DNA of 64,000 nucleotides from contig NZ_LNKT01000001.1 in assembly GCF_001595645.1 (NCBI RefSeq), forward strand, positions 1 through 64,000. Direction: 5' to 3'. Positions 10,079 through 18,144 of the stretch are shown one piece after another. The first letter of the stretch is position 1; each line of letters starts with the position of its first letter. Below the pieces are notes generated by a model. That model did not search any database, had not been told where the DNA came from, and saw nothing but the letters and a program-made list of their open reading frames with translations. Position numbers and translations under genes: made by a program. Source of the DNA: Sulfurovum riftiae. Its GTDB lineage: Bacteria; Campylobacterota; Campylobacteria; Campylobacterales; Sulfurovaceae.

Positions 10079-10549
10079 ATGAAATTTCTGGTCACCAAAG
10101 ATACACAGGCGACGGGGCTGCTGCGTTTTCTCATGGGCGGTCTGCTGGCAGCCGTACTGCTCTACCTGCCGATGGATGCGGCACTGCACGGCCTGCAGCT
10201 TGGGTTTGCACCTGCAAATGTTGGAGCGACCCTCTACGGTGACGAAGAGGCATTCATCGAGCCTATTTTGCTTGACGCGCTGCTGCTTCAGGTGCACATA
10301 GACCTCTTCATGACACTCTTTGTCGTGCTGATCCTCTCTGCGATGATCGTCAGGCTGATGGAGACAAAACGAACCAAACGGGTCTTGCTGCATCTTCTGG
10401 GTACGACAGGACTGTTGATGCCCCTGCTGCTGTTAGGTGCCTACCTTTTTGGAACAGTCGTACTTTATAGCTGGATAGGGGTATTTCTCTTCTGGCATCT
10501 CTTTGCATTCGGGCTCTCGGTCGTACTGCTTAAAAAGGTTGTCCGGTGA
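10079..10549 (+). CDS. Small 4-TM membrane protein, possible electron-transfer partner of the FMN protein
   Basis: I do not recognise the family. The 156-residue protein has about four membrane segments (residues 12-34, 70-95, 103-126 and 128-150). Histidines sit at the edges of two of them (LLQVHIDLFMTLFVV and FLFWHLFAFG), which would allow haem or metal binding, but this is only a possibility. It begins one base after the stop of the FMN-binding protein and overlaps the next gene by four bases (GTGA), so the three are made together. An inner-membrane component of the flavin module is the best guess. Confidence 0.7.
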   Translation: MKFLVTKDTQATGLLRFLMGGLLAAVLLYLPMDAALHGLQLGFAPANVGATLYGDEEAFIEPILLDALLLQVHIDLFMTLFVVLILSAMIVRLMETKRTKRVLLHLLGTTGLLMPLLLLGAYLFGTVVLYSWIGVFLFWHLFAFGLSVVLLKKVVR

Positions 10550-10995
10550 AACACTACCCCAAAGATATCCATCTCTACCGTATCGGCATTGCCTACATGC
10601 TGCTTTTTGTTCTGGGTGTGCTTTTGAGCGGCGCATTGCTTTTCCTTCGCGCTCAGGGGATGGAGGATGAGATACTCCAGGCAGTCGCATCCATCATCGA
10701 CTCCCCCGCGGCAAAGAGTTGGCACAATTTCATCGAAATAGGCACCCCGCATCTTTTCGGGATGGGGCTGACCCTTTTTGTGGTAGCCCATTTTCTGCTT
10801 TTCAGTACCAAAATACCGCAGCGGTGGTCGATGCGGCTTTCGGTGATACTGTTTGGGTTGATGTTCTTCGATATCTTTGCTTACGGGCTCATTATCGCAG
10901 GAGTTGTGGTGTCCGGGTGGGTGAAGTTGGTGGGCGTGTTATCTTTTATTGTGTTATTTATCATTTTGTTGGGATGGGTGGCTGTTTCCCTGTGA
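10546..10995 (+). CDS. Second small 4-TM membrane protein of the flavin module
   Basis: A 149-residue membrane protein starting with GTG, overlapping the upstream stop as GTGA. It has four hydrophobic segments (about 12-34, 69-88, 97-120 and 124-147) and a second helix TPHLFGMGLTLFVVAHFLLF with two histidines. The position of this helix and the LTLFVV core resemble the second helix of the preceding protein, so the two could be distant paralogs forming a heterodimer. Function unknown. The transcript probably ends within the palindrome at 11006-11050. Confidence 0.65.
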   Translation: MKHYPKDIHLYRIGIAYMLLFVLGVLLSGALLFLRAQGMEDEILQAVASIIDSPAAKSWHNFIEIGTPHLFGMGLTLFVVAHFLLFSTKIPQRWSMRLSVILFGLMFFDIFAYGLIIAGVVVSGWVKLVGVLSFIVLFIILLGWVAVSL

Positions 10996-11005
10996 ACGAT
11001 ATGAA

Positions 11006-11050
11006 GGTGCGTGAGTACGCACCCTACGGAAAGGGTACGTACTCACGCAC
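11006..11050. repeat. REP/BIME pair upstream of the RAYT transposase
   Basis: GGTGCGTGAGTACGCACC (11006-11023) is itself a palindrome. The segment 11007-11024 is mirrored by 11033-11050 with a single mismatch, leaving an 8-base loop, so the unit can form a large hairpin. Read on the minus strand the first copy carries the head CCGTAGGGTGCG, that is the GTAG tetranucleotide typical of REP elements handled by RAYT transposases. It may also stop transcripts coming from the porin operon. Confidence 0.8.
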
Positions 11051-11112
11051 TAAAACTATGACAATTTGCAATATTTTTTACGCTTCAATGCTTTTGGCTG
11101 TTATACTTTTGT

Positions 11113-11577
11113 ATGTCAAATTACAAACGTATATTTTTAAACGGCTACAGCTATTTTATCACTGTTGTTACCCACCGTCGCAACCCAATCCTTATTAAAA
11201 ATATCGAGCTGCTCAGGGAGGCATTCAGGGAGAGTAAGAAAAAATACAGTTATACAATAGATGCGATCGTGATTATGCCTGACCATTTGCATATGATCAT
11301 TACACCTAAAGAAGCAGAGGAGTATTCCAAGATTGTTTCTTTTGTGAAACGATATTTTTCACGACAATGCGATCCCCGGTATTACGCTCATCTTAATCAA
11401 TCAAACAGTCGATGGAGACGCGGACTGAAACCGATATGGCAGAAACGTTTTTTTGAACATACTATTCGTAATGATGTCGATATGAGAGAGACTTTGCAGT
11501 ATATGTACCACAATCCTGTGAAGCATGGATATGTACAAGATCCGAAAGAATGGACTTATTCATCCTTTTTACCGTAG
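11113..11577 (+). CDS. REP-associated tyrosine transposase (RAYT, IS200-like Y1 family)
   Basis: A 154-residue HUH nuclease. The HUH pair is visible in MPDHLHMIITPKE (near residues 55-67), and the nucleophilic Tyr is expected in the helix DMRETLQYMYHNPVKHGYV, the family hallmark. RAYTs are domesticated, single-copy relatives of IS200 TnpA that act on REP palindromes. Here the gene lies between copies of a GGTGCGT...ACGCACC palindrome with GTAG heads, and its own TAG stop is formed by the GTAG head of the downstream copy. No strong ribosome site precedes the ATG. It interrupts the gap between the flavin genes and apbE. Confidence 0.88.
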   Translation: MSNYKRIFLNGYSYFITVVTHRRNPILIKNIELLREAFRESKKKYSYTIDAIVIMPDHLHMIITPKEAEEYSKIVSFVKRYFSRQCDPRYYAHLNQSNSRWRRGLKPIWQKRFFEHTIRNDVDMRETLQYMYHNPVKHGYVQDPKEWTYSSFLP

Positions 11578-11595
11578 GGTGCGTATTCACGCACC
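11574..11595 (+). repeat. REP element with GTAG head, overlapping the RAYT stop
   Basis: GTAG (11574-11577) is followed by the palindrome GGTGCGTATTCACGCACC (11578-11595). The TAG of the head serves as stop codon of the transposase gene. Same family as the 11006-11050 and 11637-11654 copies. Confidence 0.8.
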
Positions 11596-11622
11596 TTCAT
11601 CATGTTGGTTTAAATAAAAGAT

Positions 11623-12582
11623 TTAATGTTTATGGAGGTGCGTGGGTACGCACCCGACAAGAGGTTCCAGGTTCCCTTTGATGATATTCCCGTCAGGCTC
11701 AACAAGCACATACCCTATCTCTTTATGTTCCTTCAAAAATGCCAATGCTTTTTTCTTCGGCATCACCGACACTGCAGTTGCGTAGGCATCGATGCGGGCA
11801 TTGTCTGCCTTGGTAAAGAGGGTGACGGAAACAAAGGCTTTACCCTGTGTGGCTGTCTTGGGGTCGATGAGATGGTGTTCCTCCGGTCTGGTAGCATAGC
11901 GGTGGTAGGTGCCGCTGGTGGAGATGGAGAGGTTGAGGATCTTTGCAGTAACCTTTGCAAACATACCTTCATGGAACGGGGACTGGAGGTAGAGTTCACA
12001 GGTATGCAGACAGCGGATGTCGCCGCTGAGCCCTACGATACTCTGTGTGATGTTCTGCTCATTAAGCCACTGTGCCGTTTTGTCCACCGCATACCCTTTG
12101 CCCATACCGCCAAGGTCAATAACGATCCCCTCATCACTTGTAATATGTTTTTTACCAACGTGAAATCCGTCAATGTTACGTTTGGCGTGTTTCAATGCCG
12201 TTTTGGATGGGCTTTGCGGTCTCTCTGTGCCGAAACGGTAGAGGTCTTTAGTGATGGAGCCGATGGTGACATCGAAATAGCCGTCGGTCTCCTCATAATA
12301 GCTGTATGAAAGTGTAAGTGCTTCTGCAAGAACAGGATCGTAGGGAACTGTATGTTCATCATTGAGTCTGGCAAGCGTAGCATTTTCATCAAATGTGGAA
12401 AGGGCGTGTTCGATCTTTGCGATCAGGCTGAAAGATTCACTAATTTGCCGATTGTGCTGTGCCGGCAACGTGACGGTTGCGTAGGTACCCATGAGCATAC
12501 GCGTTCTGGAGAGCATCTCCTCTGCGTGAAGGGAAAGGGTAATGAACAATGAAAGCAGCAGGATATTCAGTGAATGTTTCAT
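11623..12582 (-). CDS. apbE: FAD:protein FMN transferase
   Basis: Transfers FMN from FAD onto Thr of S/TGAT motifs in periplasmic flavoproteins. The 319-residue protein has a signal peptide (LLLSLFITLSLHA|EE), the start motif RTRMLMGTYATVTL, VIDLGGMGKGYAVDKTAQWL, the GLSGDIR metal/FAD region and HHLIDPKTATQGK. The obvious substrate is the FMN-binding protein encoded at 9547, in opposite orientation 1.5 kb away. No lipobox cysteine is visible, so it is probably soluble or anchored by its signal. The last residues derive from a REP palindrome and differ from what a normal ApbE end would be. Confidence 0.92.
   Translation of the reverse strand: MKHSLNILLLSLFITLSLHAEEMLSRTRMLMGTYATVTLPAQHNRQISESFSLIAKIEHALSTFDENATLARLNDEHTVPYDPVLAEALTLSYSYYEETDGYFDVTIGSITKDLYRFGTERPQSPSKTALKHAKRNIDGFHVGKKHITSDEGIVIDLGGMGKGYAVDKTAQWLNEQNITQSIVGLSGDIRCLHTCELYLQSPFHEGMFAKVTAKILNLSISTSGTYHRYATRPEEHHLIDPKTATQGKAFVSVTLFTKADNARIDAYATAVSVMPKKKALAFLKEHKEIGYVLVEPDGNIIKGNLEPLVGCVPTHLHKH
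11637..11654 (-). repeat. REP copy forming the 3' end of apbE
   Basis: GGTGCGTGGGTACGCACC has the same palindrome as the two copies around the RAYT gene. It lies inside the apbE frame and encodes its last residues (GCVPTH...). On the minus strand the head reads GTCG instead of GTAG, so it is a degenerate copy. Confidence 0.75.
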
Positions 12583-12644
12583 AAAGAAAGTATATCCAAA
12601 TGATGATATGATTGGAACGAAAAAAATGCAAGGAGACAGATGTG

Positions 12645-13307
12645 ATGAAAAGCAGTGAAATTATCGATGCATTCCATTTCAGACACGCCTGCAAAGTGTT
12701 TAATGCAGAGAAGAAAATAAGTGATAATGATTTTATGACCATATTGGAAACAGGACGTTTAAGCCCCAGCTCTTTCGGTTTCGAGCCGTGGAAGTTCCTT
12801 GTGGTACAAAACAGCGAGCTGCGTGAAAAACTAAAACCTGTCACCTGGGGTGCACAGGGTACACTGCCGACTGCCAGCCACTTCGTGGTCATCCTGGCAC
12901 GAAAGCAGAAGAGTATGCGTTATGACAGTGACTACATTACCCATATGATGTACGATGTACACAAGATCCCAGAAGAGCAGGCGGAACAAAGAAGAAGCTT
13001 TTACCAGACATTCCAGGAGAAAGATTTCAAACTCTTCGAGAGTGAAAGAGCCATGTTCGACTGGGCAGGGAAACAGACCTATATCGCCCTTGGCAATATG
13101 ATGACCGCTGCTGCAATGCTGGGTATCGACAGTTGTCCCATTGAGGGGTTCAAGGCAGACGAGGTTGAAAAACTGATGGCGGAAGAGTTCGAGGTGGATA
13201 CGGAAGAGTTCGGTGTCGCGGTCATGGTCGCCTTTGGCTACAGGGTGAACGAACAGCCTGAAAAGACGCGGCAAAGTATGGAAGATATCACACAGTGGTA
13301 TAGATAA
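12645..13307 (+). CDS. Nitroreductase-family NAD(P)H oxidoreductase
   Basis: A 220-residue flavoprotein of the NfsB/NfnB type. It has the FMN-binding RHACKVFNAEKKI near the start, GRLSPSSFGFEPWKFLVV, and the C-terminal GIDSCPIEGF segment lining the flavin. Such cytoplasmic enzymes reduce quinones, nitro compounds or flavins; the substrate here is unknown. The start ATG 12645 follows AAGGAGA with an 8-base spacer and is preferred over an upstream in-frame codon. A hairpin with a T-run (13307-13330) follows immediately. Confidence 0.88.
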   Translation: MKSSEIIDAFHFRHACKVFNAEKKISDNDFMTILETGRLSPSSFGFEPWKFLVVQNSELREKLKPVTWGAQGTLPTASHFVVILARKQKSMRYDSDYITHMMYDVHKIPEEQAEQRRSFYQTFQEKDFKLFESERAMFDWAGKQTYIALGNMMTAAAMLGIDSCPIEGFKADEVEKLMAEEFEVDTEEFGVAVMVAFGYRVNEQPEKTRQSMEDITQWYR

Positions 13308-13330
13308 GAGGGGTTAGTTCCCTCTTTTTT
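13307..13330 (+). terminator. Rho-independent terminator after the nitroreductase gene
   Basis: The stem AGAGGG (13307-13312) pairs with CCCTCT (13320-13325) over a 7-base loop and is followed by TTTTT. It overlaps the 3' end of the convergent YyaL-like gene. Confidence 0.7.
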
Positions 13331-15254
13331 CCAGAATCTTGATAATACCCTCCAGGTCTTTCTCATGCCCGAAGCAGCTGTTGGAGTTGCAGAGCATGAA
13401 TCCGTCGTTGGTATCGTTCTTGAAGAAAGTGAAAGGGTAGGTGATCTTATCGAGTTCAGATATGTGTGGGGCGAGTCTGTCACTCTGTGCTTTGATGATG
13501 ACGTCGTCTTTGAGATAGCGGATGACCATTTTGCTCATTTTGGGTGTTGAGATGGGCTGCCGCATGATGTCATAGGAGTGTATCTCGAGTGTCTTGAAAA
13601 CGAATTTCTTGTAGACAGTATCGACCAGTGAGGAGAGGCTGTGCAGCAGAGAGATGACAGTAGCGACCGATGATGGGTAGGAACTGTCATAAATGTCGGC
13701 ATCGGTCTCGAACTCGCCCCGCGAGAATTTCCATTTGCCATGTTGGTAATACTTCTCTATGGCATTGTTCGCCAGTTTGGTTGCGATGATGAGGTAGGTC
13801 TCGTCCAGCGTACTCTCATAGGCTTCGATAAGCGCTTCACCCAGGTAGGCATAATCTTCGAGGAAGGCCTGGATCTTTGGTTCTTTCCCTATGAGTGTGG
13901 AGTGGAAGAGTTGCGAGTTTATGTACATGGTCTCAAGCAGTCTGTCAAGGGATTTCTTGGCCTGTTTCAGGTACTTTTTCTCCACCCTCCCTGCCTGGAA
14001 AAGTGTACTGACCATCATGGCATTCCATGAAACGATCACTTTGGTGTCTATGAAAGGGTAGACCCGTTTCTCTTCCCTTCTTTTCCTCAGTGCTTCCAAG
14101 GCTTCTTCGTAGTAGGGAATATCGATATGGGCCGGGTCATCCACTCTGACGATATTCTTTCCTTCAAAATTCCCCTCTTTGGTAATGTGCAGGGCTTCAG
14201 CCAGTTTTGCATGTACTTTGGAAGGAATGCCTGCCTTGGCAAAAGATTTGAGCGCTTTCTCATAGGTGTAGACGAAGTATTTTCCCTCTTCCCCCTCTGT
14301 ATCTGCATCGGAAGCGGAGTAGAAGAGGTTGTTTTCGCACATCTTCTTCAGCATGAAATCAAGTGTTTCAAAAGCGACATCCCTGTAGAAATCATTATGG
14401 GTGGCATGGTAGGCTTTGAGATAGACCGAAGCGAGCAGTGCATTGTCATAGGTCATCTTCTCGAAATGGGGTACCAGCCATTCATTGTCGGTGGAATAGC
14501 GGCAGAATCCGCCGTCGACCAGGTCCCGAAGCCCACCTCTTGCCATGGAGGAGAGAGAAAGTACGGCCATGTTGAGTGCCTCCTTCTCATCGGTGATACG
14601 GTAGAGGTCAAGCAGGAGTTCGAGGGTGGAAGCCTGTGGGAACTTTGGTGCCTTGTTAAAGCCACCTTCTTTGCTGTCAAAGAGCTGTTCCGCCTGTTTG
14701 AGTACCCTCGCCATGATGCTTCCGTCGAGTTTGGTCGCCTGTATCTTGTCCTCTTTGGGATTGAGGTGTTTGAGAACCCTGTCTGCCTCTTTAATGAGTA
14801 CTTTTTTCTCGTTTTTGTATTTGTCTGCGATCACTTCAAGCAGGGAAGAGAAGCTCATCATGCCGTATTTGGGTTCATCGGGAATGTAGGTCGCCGAGTA
14901 GAAGGGTTTGAGCTCTTCGGTTAGAAAGATGGAGGTAGGCCAGCCTCCCGGACGCCCGTTCATCAGCTGGTAGACACTCTGGAAATGTTTGTCGATATCG
15001 GGACGTTCTTCCCGGTCCACCTTGATGGAGACGAAATATTTGTTGAGGAGCTTTGCCGTCTTTTCATCCTGGAACGATTCGTGTTCCATGACATGGCACC
15101 AGTGGCAGGAACTGTAGCCGATACTCAGAAAGATGGGCTTGTGTTCGTCACGGGCTTTTTTGAATGCCTCTTCTCCCCACGGATACCAGTCTACAGGATT
15201 GTCAGCATGCTGCTGAAGATAGGGAGAGTGCTCATTTTTAAGATGATTGGCCAT
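13314..15254 (-). CDS. YyaL/spermatogenesis-associated-protein-20-like, thioredoxin-fold DUF255 protein
   Basis: A 646-residue protein with an N-terminal thioredoxin-like domain ([20 protein letters not shown], then [18 protein letters not shown] with a CxxC) and a C-terminal six-hairpin-like helical region (residues about 200-600) containing [26 protein letters not shown] and [15 protein letters not shown]. This is the full-length, widely conserved YyaL architecture. Its biochemical role is not firmly known; a redox or sugar-related role has been suggested for the family. It is divergent from dsbD, which shares the 107-base promoter gap. Confidence 0.9.
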   Translation of the reverse strand: MANHLKNEHSPYLQQHADNPVDWYPWGEEAFKKARDEHKPIFLSIGYSSCHWCHVMEHESFQDEKTAKLLNKYFVSIKVDREERPDIDKHFQSVYQLMNGRPGGWPTSIFLTEELKPFYSATYIPDEPKYGMMSFSSLLEVIADKYKNEKKVLIKEADRVLKHLNPKEDKIQATKLDGSIMARVLKQAEQLFDSKEGGFNKAPKFPQASTLELLLDLYRITDEKEALNMAVLSLSSMARGGLRDLVDGGFCRYSTDNEWLVPHFEKMTYDNALLASVYLKAYHATHNDFYRDVAFETLDFMLKKMCENNLFYSASDADTEGEEGKYFVYTYEKALKSFAKAGIPSKVHAKLAEALHITKEGNFEGKNIVRVDDPAHIDIPYYEEALEALRKRREEKRVYPFIDTKVIVSWNAMMVSTLFQAGRVEKKYLKQAKKSLDRLLETMYINSQLFHSTLIGKEPKIQAFLEDYAYLGEALIEAYESTLDETYLIIATKLANNAIEKYYQHGKWKFSRGEFETDADIYDSSYPSSVATVISLLHSLSSLVDTVYKKFVFKTLEIHSYDIMRQPISTPKMSKMVIRYLKDDVIIKAQSDRLAPHISELDKITYPFTFFKNDTNDGFMLCNSNSCFGHEKDLEGIIKILEKRGN

Positions 15255-15361
15255 TTTGTCCTCTTATTGATAAATGATTAATCGATTTGCGCTAATATTA
15301 CACAGCTTATATACAAATAGTACAACAGAATACTATAAAAGTTTAACACAAAAGAGAGAAA

Positions 15362-17143
15362 ATGCAGAATTTGATCAAAAAGTTACTTATATTAAGTCTA
15401 CTTTTTAACGGTTTGGTATTTGGCGGCTTCAGCTCTGCCTTGAAGAAAAACAAGTTTTTACAGCCAGAAGAGGCATTTCAGATCAGTGCAGTCCAGAAGG
15501 ATGATATGATCGAAACGAAGATCACTTTGGCAGATAAGATACATATCTATAAAGATGATCTGAAATACCGCATTGTTTCTCCTCAAAAAGTTGATCTGAA
15601 GCCTGTACTCCCCCCGGCACATGAGTTTGACGGCGATAAAGTTTACGAGAAAGAGCTTGTGGTCACTATTCCGGTCAAAGAGATCACACAAAAGGTGAAA
15701 GGCGATTATACACTGGAGATCGAAGTTGTCGGATGTTCCGATAAGGGTATCTGTTATCAGCCATTCAGAAAATCCTTTACCTTCAAGGGTGCCGAAGCAG
15801 GATTCTTCGACAAGATATCCTCTTTGACACAAGAGGGGAATACCGCGAAGATCGCCGATGTCCTTGGGAGTGAGAGTTCACTCTTTATTATTATTCTTTT
15901 CTTCATTTTCGGCCTTTTGCTGGCCCTGACCCCCTGTGTCTTCCCGATGATCCCCATTCTCTCTTCGATCATCGTTTCGCAGTCTGGAAATGAAAAACCG
16001 AGTATGGGGAAAGCCTTTTTCACTTCCCTGGTCTATGTAGTTGCCATGGCACTGACCTATACGGTCGTGGGTGTGGTCGCCGGGCTTCTGGGAGCCGACA
16101 TACAGACAGCGATGCAGAACCCGTGGGTACTGACAGCTTTTGCAGCTATGTTCGTTGCACTGGCATTCTCTCTCTTTGGCTACTATGAACTGGGACTTCC
16201 GGCTTCCTGGCAGTCCAAAATCTCGGCAGCGAGTGATGAGGCAGGACAGAAAGGCGGCATTGCCGGTACAGCCATCATGGGCCTTCTCTCTGCGCTGATC
16301 GTCGGGCCGTGTGTCGCACCTCCTCTGGGCGGGGCAGTACTTTTCATTTCTCATACCGGAGATGCACTGCTTGGCGGTGTGGCACTCTTTGTCATGAGTA
16401 TGGGAATGGGTATGCCGCTTTTACTCGTGGGTATCGGTGCAGGGAAATTCATGCCAAAACCAGGCGGCTGGATGACGACAGTGTCACAGGTCTTCGGTGT
16501 CATGATGCTCGGACTGGGTATCTTCATGCTCTCCCGAATATTGCCTGACGGCGTGACACTGATGCTCTGGTCGCTGCTCTTCATCGGTTCGGCACTCTAT
16601 ATGGGTGTGTTTGACCCCGGCAGTGCCAAAAAAGGGATGAAGAAGCTGATACAGCTGCTTGCTGTGGTCTTTATGCTCTATGGTTCGGCACTCTTCGTAG
16701 GTGCGATCAGCGGTGCCTCTTCGATGCTCAGACCGTTCGAGAAATTCACTTCCGGCGGCGGAACAGCTGTAGCCATGGCAAAGGAAGACAAAGCGAACCA
16801 TCGGGGATACAGTATCGACCGTCTCATGAAAGAGGTGGCGGCTTCTGACAAGCCTGTGGTCGTTGATTTTGGGAAAGATTCCTGTACTGCCTGTACCGAA
16901 CTCGAAGAGATCACCTTCCCAGACCCGAAAGTGCAGGAAGCTTTGAAAAAGTTCACTTTCATCAAGATCGACCTCACCGATAATACGGAAGATGACAAGG
17001 CCCTGCTGAAGAAATTCGAACTCTTCGGTACACCCAACATCATCTTCTTCGACAAAGAGAATAACTATCTTCCTGAAAAGAGTTTGACAGGGTTCATCAA
17101 ACCTAACGTGTTTGCGGAGCATCTCAAAGAGGTGTCGAAGTAA
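15362..17143 (+). CDS. dsbD: Thiol:disulfide interchange protein DsbD
   Basis: Carries electrons from cytoplasmic thioredoxin across the inner membrane to periplasmic disulfide reductases and cytochrome c maturation. The 593-residue protein shows all three parts: a signal peptide and N-terminal alpha domain with the cysteine pair in VVGCSDKGICYQ; an eight-TM domain (about 170-450) with TPCVFPMIP and VGPCVAPPLGG, the two membrane cysteines; and a C-terminal thioredoxin domain with GKDSCTACTE (CxxC) and FGTPNIIFFD. It sits head to head with the YyaL-like thioredoxin-fold gene. Confidence 0.95.
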   Translation: MQNLIKKLLILSLLFNGLVFGGFSSALKKNKFLQPEEAFQISAVQKDDMIETKITLADKIHIYKDDLKYRIVSPQKVDLKPVLPPAHEFDGDKVYEKELVVTIPVKEITQKVKGDYTLEIEVVGCSDKGICYQPFRKSFTFKGAEAGFFDKISSLTQEGNTAKIADVLGSESSLFIIILFFIFGLLLALTPCVFPMIPILSSIIVSQSGNEKPSMGKAFFTSLVYVVAMALTYTVVGVVAGLLGADIQTAMQNPWVLTAFAAMFVALAFSLFGYYELGLPASWQSKISAASDEAGQKGGIAGTAIMGLLSALIVGPCVAPPLGGAVLFISHTGDALLGGVALFVMSMGMGMPLLLVGIGAGKFMPKPGGWMTTVSQVFGVMMLGLGIFMLSRILPDGVTLMLWSLLFIGSALYMGVFDPGSAKKGMKKLIQLLAVVFMLYGSALFVGAISGASSMLRPFEKFTSGGGTAVAMAKEDKANHRGYSIDRLMKEVAASDKPVVVDFGKDSCTACTELEEITFPDPKVQEALKKFTFIKIDLTDNTEDDKALLKKFELFGTPNIIFFDKENNYLPEKSLTGFIKPNVFAEHLKEVSK

Positions 17144-17154
17144 GTGTTTTGATC

Positions 17155-17176
17155 AAGGTGGGCTGAAGCCCACCTT
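17155..17176. repeat. Short palindrome, GGTGGGC-TGAA-GCCCACC family
   Basis: AAGGTGGGC (17155-17163) and GCCCACCTT (17168-17176) form a perfect 9-base stem with loop TGAA. The core is identical to the copy at 60204-60223. It has lost the GTAG head. It lies just after dsbD and could act as a weak terminator. Confidence 0.7.
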
Positions 17177-17200
17177 CACAAACATCCATACGGATTACGC

Positions 17201-17206
17201 TATAAT
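17201..17206 (+). promoter_or_regulatory. Putative -10 box for the CvfB-like gene
   Basis: TATAAT in the context ACGCTATAATACCC, 54 bases before the ATG at 17260. No clear -35, as usual in Campylobacterota. Confidence 0.5.
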
Positions 17207-17259
17207 ACCCCAAACAGAATGTGAGTAGATCACAGACAAAATAATGAACGGAATAACCC

Positions 17260-18141
17260 ATGCAGACTGAAACTACAGAAACAAAAACCCAAAACGAACA
17301 GATCAAAATAGGTGAGGTCAATACCCTCAAAATAGAACGTGATACCGACTACGGTTATTACCTTACCGCCAAAGACTACAATGAAGTACTGCTCCCCAAT
17401 ATTTACATTATGGAAGATGAAATGCCGATGGGATCGCTCTTGGATGTGTTTATCTACACCGACAGCGAGGACCGTCCGGTGGCGACGACGAAGATGCCGT
17501 ATGCCAAACTGGGCGAATACGGCTACTTTACGGTAGTTGACTATAAATCATACGGTGCCTTTGTGAACTGGGGACTTCCCAAAGACCTTTTCGTACCGCT
17601 TTCACAGCAGAAAGAGTATTTCACTATCGGCAAGAAGTATCTGCTTCGTGTCTGCCTTGACGAACAGACCGGACGACTCTACGGCACACAGAAAATAGGG
17701 AAGTATTTCAACCGTGAAATGAAAGGGCTGCATCAGAACAAGGTACTCGACGCTATTGTTCTGGCAAAGACGCCGCTTGGGTACAAGGTAATTGCCGACA
17801 ACCAGTACGAGGGAATGCTCTTTGAGAATGAGATATTCGAACCTGTCAAAGTGGGGGACCGAAAAAAGGTTTACATCAAAACCGTTCGCAAAGACGGGAA
17901 ACTTGACCTTTCTCTCCAACCCATAGGAAAACAGGCAAAGATAGGCGAAGCGGAAGGGACCATTCTGCAACTGCTCAAAGAAGCGGATGGACAACTGCCT
18001 TTTACCTATAAAAGTGATGCCGAAGAGATACAGAAAGTATTTGGGCTGAGCAAAAAGAACTTCAAACGTACGCTGACAGCTCTTCTGGATAAGAATCGCA
18101 TCGTACTGCTTGATAATGCCATAAAATTACCTGAGGCATGA
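17260..18141 (+). CDS. S1 RNA-binding protein of the CvfB/YitL family
   Basis: A 293-residue protein with tandem S1-like OB domains. The pattern GEVNTLKIERDTDYGYYL, then EYGYFTVVDYKSYGAFVNWG followed by KDLFVPLSQQ, and a third (PLGYKVIADNQYEGMLFENEI) are the CvfB repeats. A C-terminal winged helix (about 235-285, SKKNFKRTLTALLDKNRI) completes the family architecture. It probably binds RNA in the cytoplasm and affects virulence-type or envelope genes in other bacteria; targets here are unknown. First gene of a run of three closely spaced genes to 20579. Confidence 0.85.
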   Translation: MQTETTETKTQNEQIKIGEVNTLKIERDTDYGYYLTAKDYNEVLLPNIYIMEDEMPMGSLLDVFIYTDSEDRPVATTKMPYAKLGEYGYFTVVDYKSYGAFVNWGLPKDLFVPLSQQKEYFTIGKKYLLRVCLDEQTGRLYGTQKIGKYFNREMKGLHQNKVLDAIVLAKTPLGYKVIADNQYEGMLFENEIFEPVKVGDRKKVYIKTVRKDGKLDLSLQPIGKQAKIGEAEGTILQLLKEADGQLPFTYKSDAEEIQKVFGLSKKNFKRTLTALLDKNRIVLLDNAIKLPEA

Positions 18142-18144
18142 TGC

